In this document: positions 19,504 through 29,285 of the stretch, one piece after another | Numbering within the stretch: position 1 is the stretch's first letter | Layout: each line of letters starts with the position of its first letter | Source of the DNA: Christiangramia oceanisediminis | GTDB taxonomy: Bacteria; Bacteroidota; Bacteroidia; Flavobacteriales; Flavobacteriaceae | Assembly: GCF_022570735.2 (NCBI RefSeq) | Contig: NZ_JANCNS010000003.1 | Coordinates: 864,996 to 928,995 of the forward strand | Length of the DNA stretch: 64,000 nucleotides | Reading direction: 5' to 3' | The notes under the pieces: model-generated | Database searches by the model: none | Told to the model about the DNA's origin: nothing | Seen by the model: only the letters and a program-made list of their open reading frames with translations | Made by a program: the position numbers and the translations under genes

Positions 19504-19506
19504 TTC

Positions 19507-21138
19507 TCATTTGTCAAGCATCTGGTATAGCGGTTTCCCGGTGGCAGCATTAGGAAACGCGATTCCCAGTAAAGCTGACATGGTTGGCGCAATATCGGTG
19601 ATATAGGCCGGCTCGAAAGTACTCCCTTTTTTGATCCCTTTTCCGAAGAAGATCAATGGGGAATGAGTATCATAGGCAAAACCACTTCCGTGGGTAGAAC
19701 CTGTTTCAGGATAAATAATATAGCCCGGATCCATCACAAACACCACATCACCACTCCTTTTTTGATGATATCCATTCTCGATTAGACTACCGATCCCTTT
19801 CTCAAAAGAGCCACCTTGCAGATTATCACGAGTGAAAACCCTTGATATATTTTCCTGTTTTAGCAACCAGTGAGAAAGCCTCTCCTGAATATCATCCATT
19901 TCAAGGTCTTTTTCTGCGATCATCTCATAATTCAGGAAAACCTGGGAATTTGAAATATTCGAGATCAGGTCTTCAGACCCGAATTCTTTCGCTACAAATT
20001 CTGAGATATTCTTCTGAAAACCGGCTTCATCAAAATAACCCGCTGGAATCTTTTTAGAATTCAAATAAGCTGGCACGTCCACTCCACCGTGATCGGCAGT
20101 AAGAAATACGGTATATTCGCCTTCACCAACTTCGGCATCGAGATATTTCAAAAAATCGGCAAGAGCAAGGTCCAGTCTTAAGTAAGTGTCCTGTACTTCT
20201 TTTGAATTCACCCCAAAATTATGACCAACATAATCGGTACTCGAGAAACTAAGCGTTAGCACATCGGTGATTTCGTCCTTGCCCAGTTGCTCCCCTTTGA
20301 TGGCTGCTTTGGCAAATTCGGCAGTAAGATCATTTCCATACGGAGTCGCTTTGATAAGTTCATATCCTCCGTTTTCTGCTGCTAATTTTTTAAGGTCATA
20401 TGGAAAGCTCGCATCATCCTTCCCGGTAAAACCTCTTTCAAAGTCATTGCGATCTGTACCACTCGCAATATATGATTCTATAGGCTTTAAAGTATTCCAT
20501 GTTTTCAGATAGGACTCTGCTTTATCGGAATCATTGAATTCCTTTACCCATGCCGGTAGTTCATCCATATAATAAGTACTGGTAATCCAGTTGGCTTCCT
20601 GGCCTCCATTGAACCAGTAGGCAGCATTGGCTGAATGACCTGCCGGTAGTATGGCGCCACGGTCTTTCAAAGCTACTCCTATAGTTTTACCCTTCATTTG
20701 AGTATACAGCCTGTTCTCATCGGCAAAAGTGGTAGACAGCATTCGGTGCGGAGACATCTCCCCTGCCCTTGTTTGGGTCCCTACAGATTGAACCGAGTCA
20801 TCACCGGCACAATAAACGAAACCATCTCCAAATTTATCATACCAGCTGTTGCTGATTATCCCGTGATAAGCCGGGGAGGTTCCAGTATATACAGAGGCAT
20901 GGCCAGGTCCTGTATAGGTAGGCACATAGTCAAAATGCGTATTTTTAAAATTATAGCCGTCATTGACCAATCTTTTGAATCCGTCCTCTCCAAACTGGTC
21001 CCAAAACCGAGTAAGATAATCGTACCGCATCTGGTCTACCACGATACCTACGACCAGTTTTGGTTTTTCCTGGGACACCTGTGCGGTTGAGAAAGAAATG
21101 TTAATAAGGAAAGCAAAAAGAAATAAAAAACGTATCAT
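19507..21138 (-). CDS. PafA-like secreted alkaline phosphatase
   Basis: 543 residues from the ATG at 21138 (a TTG at 21165 is less likely). A signal peptide is followed by a type I phosphodiesterase/phosphatase fold. The nucleophile is Thr76 in YTGPGHAS and Asn97 follows in ISNSWYDK. The Lys/Arg pair typical of Flavobacterium PafA monoesterase is K158 and R160 in LKDRGAILPAGH. Metal ligands appear in TADHGGVDVP and GSTHGSG. Known role: phosphate-insensitive periplasmic phosphate release from monoesters. Monocistronic; divergent from mlaE. Confidence 0.92.
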   Translation of the reverse strand: MIRFLFLFAFLINISFSTAQVSQEKPKLVVGIVVDQMRYDYLTRFWDQFGEDGFKRLVNDGYNFKNTHFDYVPTYTGPGHASVYTGTSPAYHGIISNSWYDKFGDGFVYCAGDDSVQSVGTQTRAGEMSPHRMLSTTFADENRLYTQMKGKTIGVALKDRGAILPAGHSANAAYWFNGGQEANWITSTYYMDELPAWVKEFNDSDKAESYLKTWNTLKPIESYIASGTDRNDFERGFTGKDDASFPYDLKKLAAENGGYELIKATPYGNDLTAEFAKAAIKGEQLGKDEITDVLTLSFSSTDYVGHNFGVNSKEVQDTYLRLDLALADFLKYLDAEVGEGEYTVFLTADHGGVDVPAYLNSKKIPAGYFDEAGFQKNISEFVAKEFGSEDLISNISNSQVFLNYEMIAEKDLEMDDIQERLSHWLLKQENISRVFTRDNLQGGSFEKGIGSLIENGYHQKRSGDVVFVMDPGYIIYPETGSTHGSGFAYDTHSPLIFFGKGIKKGSTFEPAYITDIAPTMSALLGIAFPNAATGKPLYQMLDK

Positions 21139-21254
21139 CAATCTAAAATTTAAATTGCGTCCCAAAAATACTAAACTTGCTGGGCTAAACTTTAATTAGA
21201 CGTTAAATACTTTCGATTTAAATTTTAGTATTTTAGCTTTTCAAAATTCTTTAA

Positions 21255-21992
21255 ATGACCTACCTGCACTCCATTGGGGAATATTTTTTGATGTTAAAAG
21301 GGGTATTTGGTCGTATGACCAAATCTTCTGTTCTGCGGAATCTTATTCTTAAGGAAATTAATGATCTGATAATGGGGTCTATGGGAATCGTTGCATTCCT
21401 ATCATTTTTCATTGGAGCGGTAGTAGCCATTCAAACAGCACTGAACCTAAACAACCCATTGATTCCAAAATCACTGGTGGCATATGCCGCAAGGCAATCG
21501 GTAATCCTGGAATTTTCACCTACTTTTATTTCAATTATCATGGCGGGTAAGGTTGGTTCCTTCATCACCTCGAGTATTGGATCCATGAGAGTAACCGAAC
21601 AAATTGACGCCCTGGAAGTAATGGGGATCAATTCTAAGAATTACCTCATTTTCCCGAAGATCATTGCGATGTTCACCTATCCTTTCGTGATCGCAATTTC
21701 GATGTTCCTGGGAATCACAGGTGCCTATACGGCTGCAGTACTTGGAGGATTTGTAACTTCAGACCAGTTTATTACAGGGCTTCAGGATGAATTTATCCCT
21801 TTTCATCTTACCTATGCATTCATAAAAACAATTCTTTTTGCATTTATTCTTGCCACCGTTCCTGCCTATCACGGGTATTATATGAAAGGAGGAGCTCTTG
21901 AGGTAGGAGAAGCAGCAACAACATCCTTCGTCTGGACCAGTGTGGTTCTAATCGTAACCAACTACATCGTCACCCAACTTTTACTAAGCTAG
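21255..21992 (+). CDS. MlaE-family ABC transporter permease
   Basis: 245 residues with 5-6 hydrophobic helices and the MlaE signature region: FFIGAVVAIQTA, LEFSPTFISIIMAGKVGSFITSSIGSMRVTEQIDALEVMG. It belongs to the MlaE/DUF140 permeases that move phospholipids between inner and outer membrane. The ATPase gene follows 3 bases after its stop. No MlaD-type substrate-binding gene is next to it here; downstream comes a convergent DUF389 gene, so any MlaD partner must be elsewhere. Confidence 0.92.
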   Translation: MTYLHSIGEYFLMLKGVFGRMTKSSVLRNLILKEINDLIMGSMGIVAFLSFFIGAVVAIQTALNLNNPLIPKSLVAYAARQSVILEFSPTFISIIMAGKVGSFITSSIGSMRVTEQIDALEVMGINSKNYLIFPKIIAMFTYPFVIAISMFLGITGAYTAAVLGGFVTSDQFITGLQDEFIPFHLTYAFIKTILFAFILATVPAYHGYYMKGGALEVGEAATTSFVWTSVVLIVTNYIVTQLLLS

Positions 21993-21995
21993 ATT

Positions 21996-22760
21996 ATGAT
22001 AGAGGTAAAGAATTTACATAAAGGTTTTAATGGTCAGAAAGTACTGAACGGGATCGACTATGTTTTTGAAAGAGGAAAGACCAACCTGATCATAGGCCAG
22101 TCCGGTTCAGGAAAAAGTGTTTTTCTGAAATGCATGCTGGGCCTTTTCAAACCCGATACCGGAACTATTGAATACGATGGGAAGCCTTACTCTAATTTTT
22201 CTGACGAGGAACAACGTGAATTGCGTAAAGAAATGGGAATGCTTTTCCAGGGCGGAGCGCTGTTCGATTCCATGACTGTGGAAGAGAATATCATGTTTCC
22301 CTTGAAAATGTTCACCAAACAGCGAAAAAGCGAGATGCTTAATCGTGTAAATGAAGTTCTGGAAAGGGTGAACCTTACCGATGCGGGCAGTAAAATGCCT
22401 TCAGAAATTAGCGGGGGAATGCAGAAACGTGTGGCCATTGCCAGGGCGATCGTAAACAAACCTAAATACCTGTTTTGCGATGAACCGAACTCAGGGCTGG
22501 ACCCAAAAACGGCGACGGTGATAGACAACCTCATCCAGGAGCTTACTCATGAGAATGATATCACTACCGTTCTTATTACACACGATATGAACTCGGTACT
22601 AGAGATAGGTGAACGCATTGCCTTTCTTAAAAACGGAGTTTTGGCCTGGAAAGGAACTAAAGATGAGATTTTCAATACCGATGATGAAGCAGTTACCGAT
22701 TTTGTTTATTCTTCCGATCTTTTTCAGAAGGTAAGGGAAGCCCAGCAAAAAGGTTTATAA
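21996..22760 (+). CDS. MlaF-family ABC transporter ATP-binding protein
   Basis: 254 residues. Walker A is IGQSGSGKSVFLK, the Q-loop lies in LFQGGALFDSMTVEEN, the signature is ISGGMQKRVAIARA, and Walker B is YLFCDEPNSGLDP with H-loop LITHDM. The LFQGGALFDS and EISGGMQKRVA wording is typical of MlaF/Ttg2A. It energises the permease encoded just upstream. Its last 6 bases overlap the end of the convergent DUF389 gene. Confidence 0.95.
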   Translation: MIEVKNLHKGFNGQKVLNGIDYVFERGKTNLIIGQSGSGKSVFLKCMLGLFKPDTGTIEYDGKPYSNFSDEEQRELRKEMGMLFQGGALFDSMTVEENIMFPLKMFTKQRKSEMLNRVNEVLERVNLTDAGSKMPSEISGGMQKRVAIARAIVNKPKYLFCDEPNSGLDPKTATVIDNLIQELTHENDITTVLITHDMNSVLEIGERIAFLKNGVLAWKGTKDEIFNTDDEAVTDFVYSSDLFQKVREAQQKGL

Positions 22761-24191
22761 TCTCACATTCTTAACGGCCAGTGTATCCAGCTTCAATCGC
22801 AGGCGTATCCAGTTTTCGAACCTTGCCTGCCTTTCTCTTAATGCACTATTGCTCACCTGTGAATCCCAGGTTACAGTAAAAGTCGGGATCGTGTCTATTT
22901 TTTCAAAATTGGTCACTACCAGATTGGAATAGCCTATTTCATTGATATCCTCGTAATTGATCTTGGCCTCCTTGCTTAGATCGGCGAAAGAGAATAAATC
23001 TCCCCTGTACTTTGCGAGTTCCGATTCCAGTAATTCTATGCGCTTATCCTTATTCTCCAATACTTCCTGGTTGCGAACATAAAGGTCTTCCAGGATCCCG
23101 GTTCTGAGCTCACTGGAAAGCCTGTTGATATCCTGGCTTTGGTCGTTGCCCTGATGTACGATCAATTGTGCTTCCTTCAGGGCCTCGATCTCGTTCATTT
23201 TCTTTTCCCAGGTTTGGATGGTTCCCTGTGGAACCTGATTCCCAATAAGATAGATCTCGATAGTCTTTGTTTTATAATCCCTGGTAGCTTTCAGGATTTC
23301 GCTACCTTCAAATTGAACAGTTTCACTAAGGAATTCGTTGGCTTTACTATCAAAAACCTGCTCTCTTAGAAGCATCACAAATAGGATTACACTTGGTATC
23401 ATCACGATCACGGCAATGGTTGAAGCCAGTTGTGCAGTTCTTCTTCGTCTTCGGCTGTTAGCATATCTAACAAGGGGAAATCCAAGTAATTTAGCAACCA
23501 CAAAAGTGGAAAGAGCTATAAAAACAGCATTGATCGAGAACAAATACAAAGCACCCAGTGCATACTGCCAGTTTCCATTTGCCAGGCCGTAACCAACTGT
23601 ACACAATGGCGGCATAAGCGCAGTTGCAATCGCAACCCCCATTATCACACTTGCGATGGTTCCTTTTTTGGTTTTGGCGACAATCAGGGCCAAACCGCCA
23701 AATATAGCAACCAACACATCGAGTATGGTAGGATAGGTTCTAGCCTCCAGTTCAGGAGTAACGCCCTTGACCGGCGATATAAAGAAGTAAATGGTAGCGG
23801 TGATCACACTTAAACCCACCATGATCCCAAGGTTGATAAAAGAGCGGCGAAGTGTATCCACATCATTAATGGCAATTGCCATTCCCACACCAACTATCGG
23901 TCCCATTAATGGCGAAATAAGCATGGCTCCAATTACTACCGCTGTACTACTAACGTTCAAACCTATAGAGGCCACAAAAATGGAAAATATCAGGATCCAG
24001 GCATTATGCCCTTTGAACGAGATATCTTTTTGAACAGCGATCAGGGTTGATTCCCTGTCGGTATCATGTTTAATGTTGAGCAACCTGCTCAGGAAATTAT
24101 GAGCCTGATCTCCTATATGTCTGGCATCTTCAGCCAGATTATCTTCCTGAGATTTCTTTTCTTTTTCTTCCTTTTTTTCTGATTCAGCCAT
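22755..24191 (-). CDS. DUF389 / TIGR00341 family membrane protein
   Basis: 478 residues. A charged, Lys/Glu-rich cytoplasmic N-terminus (about 1-60) precedes a six- to seven-helix membrane region (about 65-275). That region contains the family motif VGAMLISPLMGPIVGVG (printed as VIGAMLISPLMGPIVGVGMA). A long C-terminal soluble part with coiled-coil character (about 300-478) follows. Transport is suggested for the family but the substrate is unknown. It is 3 bases downstream of the guanylyltransferase gene, so possibly cotranscribed with it. Confidence 0.88.
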   Translation of the reverse strand: MAESEKKEEKEKKSQEDNLAEDARHIGDQAHNFLSRLLNIKHDTDRESTLIAVQKDISFKGHNAWILIFSIFVASIGLNVSSTAVVIGAMLISPLMGPIVGVGMAIAINDVDTLRRSFINLGIMVGLSVITATIYFFISPVKGVTPELEARTYPTILDVLVAIFGGLALIVAKTKKGTIASVIMGVAIATALMPPLCTVGYGLANGNWQYALGALYLFSINAVFIALSTFVVAKLLGFPLVRYANSRRRRRTAQLASTIAVIVMIPSVILFVMLLREQVFDSKANEFLSETVQFEGSEILKATRDYKTKTIEIYLIGNQVPQGTIQTWEKKMNEIEALKEAQLIVHQGNDQSQDINRLSSELRTGILEDLYVRNQEVLENKDKRIELLESELAKYRGDLFSFADLSKEAKINYEDINEIGYSNLVVTNFEKIDTIPTFTVTWDSQVSNSALRERQARFENWIRLRLKLDTLAVKNVRL

Positions 24192-24194
24192 TCT

Positions 24195-25286
24195 TTAACC
24201 TAGGTCGTTTCCATATTTCTTCATTACTCGCTCCCTTAACTTCTTGATCTCCTGTTCATCTGATTTTGGCACTATCATCAGGACATTTTCATCCTCCACG
24301 ATGATATAATCTGAAAGCCCTTTTAAAGCTACAATCTTGCCGCTAAAGATAGATATAATATTATTTTCGGCATCTTCTGCCTCCAGTCTCGAATTGATCA
24401 CTGTATTTCCGTTCTCGTCTTTTGAAAGTTCCTTTTGTACAGAAGTCCAGGTCCCCAGATCGTTCCAGCCAAAAGAAACCGGGATCACATAAACATCCCG
24501 CGCTTTTTCCATAATTCCGTAATCGATGGAAATATTATCTGATTTCGCATAATTCTCTTTCAGAAAATCATCTTCCTTCTCGGTATTTAGACTGTCGAAA
24601 CCCTTCTCAAAAATAGCATACATTTCAGGTAGATGCTGCTTGAAATTCTGAACTATAAAGTCAGCACTCCAGATGAATATCCCGGCATTCCATACATAAT
24701 TTCCTGCTTCCAGGAACCGTTCAGCTTTTTCAAGATCTGGTTTTTCAGTGAATTTTTTCACTTTTTTGATGTTGCCTGTATCCCACTTATCGAACTCGAT
24801 ATATCCATACCCGGTATTTGGAGAATCAGGCTCCACGCCAAGCGTTAGAAGGCGATCTTCGTTCTTGAGGCTTTCAAAGGCAGTTTCCAGAACGTCCAGA
24901 AACTCATCTTCCTGCTGTATCCAGTGATCACAGGGAGCAACCACTATACGAGCATCCGTATTCATTTTGCGAATCTTAAGTGCTCCAAGCAAAATACTCG
25001 GCGCTGTATTTCGCATTTCCGGTTCAGGAACTATTTGCTCATCCCTGATTAGAGGAACCTGCTCCTTGATCCTATCCACATAGTTCTTATTGGTAAGAAC
25101 CAAGATATTTTCTGTAGGAATTAGACGAGACAATCTTTTAAAGGTCATCTGGAAGAGACTTTCCCCTACGCCAAGAATATCGATGAATTGCTTGGGATTG
25201 GAAGCCTTGCTGGAAGGCCAGAATCTCGAACCAACTCCACCGGCCATCAAAATCGCGTAATAATTGTCATTTTTCCCTCGGGTCAT
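24195..25286 (-). CDS. Mannose-1-phosphate guanylyltransferase
   Basis: 363 residues from the ATG at 25286. The nucleotidyltransferase signature is LMAGGVGSRFWPSSKASNPKQF, and PEMRNTAPSILLGAL and FTEKPDLEKA follow. The short C-terminus shows it lacks the phosphomannose isomerase domain of bifunctional ManC. It makes GDP-mannose for surface polysaccharide or glycoprotein synthesis in the cytoplasm. The SprT-like gene ends 4 bases upstream. Confidence 0.94.
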   Translation of the reverse strand: MTRGKNDNYYAILMAGGVGSRFWPSSKASNPKQFIDILGVGESLFQMTFKRLSRLIPTENILVLTNKNYVDRIKEQVPLIRDEQIVPEPEMRNTAPSILLGALKIRKMNTDARIVVAPCDHWIQQEDEFLDVLETAFESLKNEDRLLTLGVEPDSPNTGYGYIEFDKWDTGNIKKVKKFTEKPDLEKAERFLEAGNYVWNAGIFIWSADFIVQNFKQHLPEMYAIFEKGFDSLNTEKEDDFLKENYAKSDNISIDYGIMEKARDVYVIPVSFGWNDLGTWTSVQKELSKDENGNTVINSRLEAEDAENNIISIFSGKIVALKGLSDYIIVEDENVLMIVPKSDEQEIKKLRERVMKKYGNDLG

Positions 25287-25290
25287 CACT

Positions 25291-25890
25291 CTAAATCTTT
25301 AATAAATGAACTTCTGCGTTCGGCTGGAACAGGTAAATCTTCCCGGTATCGACCTCCAGGCATTCGTATCGCTTTACCTTACGCGGCCCTTTTTTGAAGG
25401 TCTTACCATTATGGATCTTAAAAATACTTCCCGCAGGAATTTCAAAAATATAGTTTTTATCGTTTTCCGGGTCAAACATTTTCAGGGCAACAGCCAGTTT
25501 TGCATCGGTATCACTGCTGGCTTTCGGATTTCTGAAATGATTCGCGATTAGCGGCAGCAACGAATTCGGAAATATCTCCGGGCGAATAAATGGCAGCATC
25601 AGGTTCCGGAAACAGTATTTCCATTCCTGCCCGTGAGGCTTGATCGTTCTCCCGAATTTTTCAAAAGCCACAAGGTGAGCGATCTCATGCACTGTGGTGA
25701 TTAAAAACCTGTATTTATTAAGGTTGGCATTTATGGTGATTTGCTGGGTGCCATTGGCCATTCTTCTGTAATCACCGTGGCGTGTTACCCGCTCATTCAC
25801 GATCTTCAGGTGAACGCCATTTATTTTAATAAGCTGAAAAACGGGTTCAACAGCATTTGAAGGTAAATATTTCTGAAGTATTTCCTTCAT
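25291..25890 (-). CDS. SprT-like zinc metalloprotease-fold protein
   Basis: 199 residues. The SprT/HExxH motif is VHEIAHLVAF (about residue 66), followed by KPHGQEWKYCF, where the third metal ligand usually lies. The C-terminal part is basic. SprT/Spartan-type proteins are linked to DNA-protein crosslink removal, but many bacterial ones are uncharacterised. Packed between the SDR gene (3 bases upstream) and the guanylyltransferase gene, it looks like an operon member without an obvious pathway link. Confidence 0.88.
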   Translation of the reverse strand: MKEILQKYLPSNAVEPVFQLIKINGVHLKIVNERVTRHGDYRRMANGTQQITINANLNKYRFLITTVHEIAHLVAFEKFGRTIKPHGQEWKYCFRNLMLPFIRPEIFPNSLLPLIANHFRNPKASSDTDAKLAVALKMFDPENDKNYIFEIPAGSIFKIHNGKTFKKGPRKVKRYECLEVDTGKIYLFQPNAEVHLLKI

Positions 25891-25893
25891 GGT

Positions 25894-26577
25894 TTAAGGA
25901 GTGCTGTTTGAAACCTGGAGAATCTTTCCATTATAATATTTATGGCCCTTCAGGCCGAAATCTGAAATATACTCAGCCATTGTACGGGCACTTACTGGAG
26001 CCTCGTAACCTGGAAATGCTTCTGCGAGCATTTCGGTTTGCACCGCACCAAGGGCCAGCCCATTGAACGAAGGACCCTCTTCTTTATATTCTTCAGCCAG
26101 TAATTCGGTTAAGGTGAGCAAAGCTCCCTTGCTGGAACTGTAAGCAGCCAGGCCAGGAAATTTTACACTTCCCTGTATTCCTCCCATACTGCTAACATTA
26201 ACCACATGGGAATCTTTGTTCATATACGGGATCAATTTCCTGGTAAAAGAGGCCACGCCAATAACGTTCACCTCGTAAATACGGCGAAAATCATCTGAAG
26301 TGGTTTCCTCAAAAGGTTTGTTTAGAAATGCTCCTGCATTGTTGATAAGCAAATCTACCTTCGAATTCCAGTTCTCCTCGATAAAACCTTTGGTACGTAT
26401 ATGACTGTCTTCATCGGTAATATCGAAAGAGAAACTGTGAACATTCTTCAGTTCCTGTTCAGAAACAGGCTCACTATTTCGCGAAAGTGCCAGCACGTTC
26501 ATTCCCATTTCAGAAAAAATCCTGGTCATTTCAAACCCTATTCCACGGCTGGTACCTGTAATTACTATATTCTTCAT
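25894..26577 (-). CDS. Short-chain dehydrogenase/reductase
   Basis: 227 residues. The NAD(P)-binding motif TGTSRGIG (residues 7-14), NNAG and the catalytic YSSSKGAL (Y-x3-K) are all present, with an upstream Ser in VNVSSMGG. The substrate is unknown. Its ATG overlaps the stop of the M28 peptidase gene (ATGA, 26574-26577), showing translational coupling with that gene. Confidence 0.93.
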   Translation of the reverse strand: MKNIVITGTSRGIGFEMTRIFSEMGMNVLALSRNSEPVSEQELKNVHSFSFDITDEDSHIRTKGFIEENWNSKVDLLINNAGAFLNKPFEETTSDDFRRIYEVNVIGVASFTRKLIPYMNKDSHVVNVSSMGGIQGSVKFPGLAAYSSSKGALLTLTELLAEEYKEEGPSFNGLALGAVQTEMLAEAFPGYEAPVSARTMAEYISDFGLKGHKYYNGKILQVSNSTP

Positions 26578-27536
26578 TCCTGATTCATTTTTATTTCCTT
26601 TTCAGAAGTCATGGTCATTTTATGTAAACCCGGGATGAGTTTATTGAAAAGAGCTGCCATATGTTCTGGATCCAGGTTTTCAGATTCGTCATCTACATGA
26701 TGGTAATAATCATAATTTGAAAAATCGAAGGTGGAAATGGTTTGAGCCGGTACGCCAAATTCGGTATAAAAAGGATAATTATCACTTCTTTTAAAAAGGG
26801 AAAGCTGACTCGCCTGCGGAAGAAAACCAAGAACCTTCTCACCATTAGAATATTCGTTAAACTTCTCGGCTAGATTTGATTTTTCATAACCGGTTAGATA
26901 AGCTTCATAATCCTTGGCCTTCATTGGAACGCCGATCATTTCCATATTGATCATCGCGTAGAGATCCATTCCTTCTGCCTTTAACTTTTCAGCAAGGTGT
27001 TGAGAACCTTTCAATCCCATTTCCTCTGCTGAAAACAATACAAAAAGTAAGCTTCTGCCGTTATTCCCGAGCTCAGAAAGTTGTTTAGCTAGTTCTATTA
27101 CAGCAACAGTACCGGCTGCATTATCGTTTGCACCGTTTGCGATCACATCTCCGTTAACCTCTTTTCCCGTTCCTATATGGTCATAATGAGCACCGATAAT
27201 GATATACTCATCCTTTAGATCTTCGTTAGTGCCTTCAAGCAAACCAACCACATTATAGCCCTGTAAGCCATTCACCTGGAAACTATCGCGGTAGGTTTCA
27301 AAATAAGGTTTCAAACCAAAGGTTCTCATCTTTTCTTCCAGGAAACTGGCAGCCTTTTCAATACCCGGTTCACCGGTCTTTCTTCCGGCGAGTTCATCTG
27401 AGGAAAGGTATTCAAGATTCTGCTCGATCTGGTCTACTGAAATCTTTATGTTTTGTGTAGACTGTGCTTTAACCGATGTGGCGCAAAGCATCATTAACGA
27501 AAGGCCTGAAATGCCTTTTACAAGTAAGTTTCTCAT
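26574..27536 (-). CDS. Secreted M28-family zinc aminopeptidase
   Basis: 320 residues from the ATG at 27536; the longer frame to 27563 starts with residues that spoil the signal peptide. A signal peptide (MRNLLVKGISGLSLMMLCATSVKAQ) is followed by M28 metal sites: GAHYDHIG, NGANDNAAGTVA and FSAEEMGLKGS. It probably trims peptides in the periplasm or outside. It starts the M28-SDR-SprT-guanylyltransferase-DUF389 run, in which gaps are at most 4 bases. Confidence 0.93.
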   Translation of the reverse strand: MRNLLVKGISGLSLMMLCATSVKAQSTQNIKISVDQIEQNLEYLSSDELAGRKTGEPGIEKAASFLEEKMRTFGLKPYFETYRDSFQVNGLQGYNVVGLLEGTNEDLKDEYIIIGAHYDHIGTGKEVNGDVIANGANDNAAGTVAVIELAKQLSELGNNGRSLLFVLFSAEEMGLKGSQHLAEKLKAEGMDLYAMINMEMIGVPMKAKDYEAYLTGYEKSNLAEKFNEYSNGEKVLGFLPQASQLSLFKRSDNYPFYTEFGVPAQTISTFDFSNYDYYHHVDDESENLDPEHMAALFNKLIPGLHKMTMTSEKEIKMNQE

Positions 27537-27549
27537 ACTGCTAAAGATA

Positions 27550-27579
27550 AAAAAATCCCGCAATTTAGCGGGATTTCAG
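27550..27579 (-). terminator. Intrinsic terminator of the pdh operon
   Basis: Stem AATCCCGC / GCGGGATT with a six-base loop. On the minus strand it is followed by a long T-run, 20 bases after the pdhC stop. Confidence 0.9.
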
Positions 27580-27599
27580 ATTGTTTGATATTTAAGATC

Positions 27600-29282
27600 T
27601 TAAGCCAGCATGGTAACCGGATTCTCAAGATAAGTCTTCAGTGTTTGAAGGAATGCAGCACCGGTAGCACCATCAACCGTTCTATGGTCACAGGCTAGGG
27701 TAAGTTTCATGGTATTTCCAACAACGATCTCCCCATTGCGCACCACAGGCTTCTCTACAATGGTTCCCACTGAAAGAATTGCCGAGTTAGGCTGATTAAT
27801 GATACTGGTAAATTCAACGATTCCGAACATTCCAAGGTTGGAAACCGTAAAGGTACTTCCCTCCATGTCTGATGGCTGAATTTTCTTATTACGGGCTTTT
27901 CCTGCCAGGTCCTTCACATTGCTCCCAATTTGAGTTAGAGACATCTGGTCTGCAAACTTCAGCACAGGAACCACAAGCCCTTCTTCCACAGCTACAGCAA
28001 CTCCCATATGGATATGCTTGGCAATTCTGGTATTATCACCCGTCCACTGGCTATTGACCTGTGGATGCTTTCTTAAAGCCATGGCAGATGCTTTGATCAC
28101 CATATCATTGAAAGATACCTTAACATCTGGCATTTCATTGATATGCTTTCTGGATTGCATCGCATTGGCCATGTCTACCTCTATAGTAAGGTAATAATGC
28201 GGAGCAGTGAATTTAGATTCACCCAGACGTTTTGCAATGGTCTTGCGCATTTGAGAATTCTTTCTATCCTCAAAGCTCTCCTCACCTGCCGGAACGTAAG
28301 GCTGAACATCAGCTGCAGCTTCTTCCTTGGCCTCTTCTTTGGCAGCTGGTTTTTCTGAAGGTTTGAAATCTTCAATGTCCTTCTTGACGATTCGGCCGTT
28401 TTCACCCGATCCTTTTACGTCTGCAAGATCAATTCCTTTGTCTTCGGCCATTTTCTTGGCCAACGGAGAAGCAAAAATTCTTCCACCGTCTTTTGATTCA
28501 GATTTTGATTCGCTTGTTTTGTCTTCAGTTTTCTTTTCTGAATCCTTAGAGGAATCTGTTTCTTTATCCTTTTTAGAATCTGAAGATTTTTTTGATTTTT
28601 TAGATCCATCGCCTGACGTATCGATCTTGGAAACATCGGTTCCTTCAGGACCAATGATTGCCAGAAGACTATCTACTTTGGCAGATTCACCTTCCTGGAT
28701 ACCGATTTTAAGCAAGGTTCCTTCATAGAAAGATTCAAATTCCATGGTAGCCTTATCGGTCTCGATCTCGGCAAGGATATCTCCTTCTTCAACCTTATCA
28801 CCTTCCTGTTTCAACCAGGAAGCGACTGTACCCTCTTCCATGGTATCACTAAGACGCGGCATTTTGATGATCTCTACTCCTTCAGGAATTTCGCCATCAC
28901 CAGAATCTGAATCTTCATCGCCTTCAGAATCCTCATCTGAAGTATCTTCTGATTTTTCGTCGTCGGAATCCTTAGATTTTTCTTCCTTTTTATCAGATGA
29001 AGAATCTTCTCCATCGCCATCCAGCAGGCTGGAAATATCTTCACCTTCTTCCCCGATTATAGCTAACAAGGCATCAACCGGAGCGGTATCACCCTCTTCG
29101 ATTCCTATATGAAGAAGGGTTCCATCATAGAATGATTCGAATTCCATGGTAGCCTTATCGGTCTCGATCTCGGCCAGGATATCTCCTTCTTCTACTTTAT
29201 CTCCTTTTTGCTTAAGCCACTTGGCAACGGTACCTTCTTCCATGGTATCGCTCAGGCGCGGCATTTTGATTACTTCTGCCAT
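27600..29282 (-). CDS. pdhC: Pyruvate dehydrogenase E2, dihydrolipoyl acetyltransferase with two lipoyl domains
   Basis: 560 residues. Two almost identical lipoyl domains (about 1-80 and 136-215) each carry IETDKATMEF, with lipoyl Lys at 43 and 177. Highly acidic Ser/Asp/Glu/Lys linkers separate them and continue to about 265. The peripheral-subunit-binding domain (FASPLAKKMAEDKGIDLADVKGSGENGRIVKKDIE) leads to the acetyltransferase core, with catalytic His/Asp in ACDHRTVDGATGA. It forms the PDH core in the cytoplasm. It begins 3 bases after pdhA. The E1 beta gene is not here. Confidence 0.96.
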   Translation of the reverse strand: MAEVIKMPRLSDTMEEGTVAKWLKQKGDKVEEGDILAEIETDKATMEFESFYDGTLLHIGIEEGDTAPVDALLAIIGEEGEDISSLLDGDGEDSSSDKKEEKSKDSDDEKSEDTSDEDSEGDEDSDSGDGEIPEGVEIIKMPRLSDTMEEGTVASWLKQEGDKVEEGDILAEIETDKATMEFESFYEGTLLKIGIQEGESAKVDSLLAIIGPEGTDVSKIDTSGDGSKKSKKSSDSKKDKETDSSKDSEKKTEDKTSESKSESKDGGRIFASPLAKKMAEDKGIDLADVKGSGENGRIVKKDIEDFKPSEKPAAKEEAKEEAAADVQPYVPAGEESFEDRKNSQMRKTIAKRLGESKFTAPHYYLTIEVDMANAMQSRKHINEMPDVKVSFNDMVIKASAMALRKHPQVNSQWTGDNTRIAKHIHMGVAVAVEEGLVVPVLKFADQMSLTQIGSNVKDLAGKARNKKIQPSDMEGSTFTVSNLGMFGIVEFTSIINQPNSAILSVGTIVEKPVVRNGEIVVGNTMKLTLACDHRTVDGATGAAFLQTLKTYLENPVTMLA

Positions 29283-29285
29283 CTT

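Noticed and set aside
21138..21165. TTG start giving a longer phosphatase
   Set aside because: The extension would put polar residues before the signal peptide; the ATG at 21138 gives a normal one.
28744..29112. Ser-rich plus-strand frame opposite pdhC
   Set aside because: It is the complement of the acidic linker region of pdhC; low-complexity shadow.
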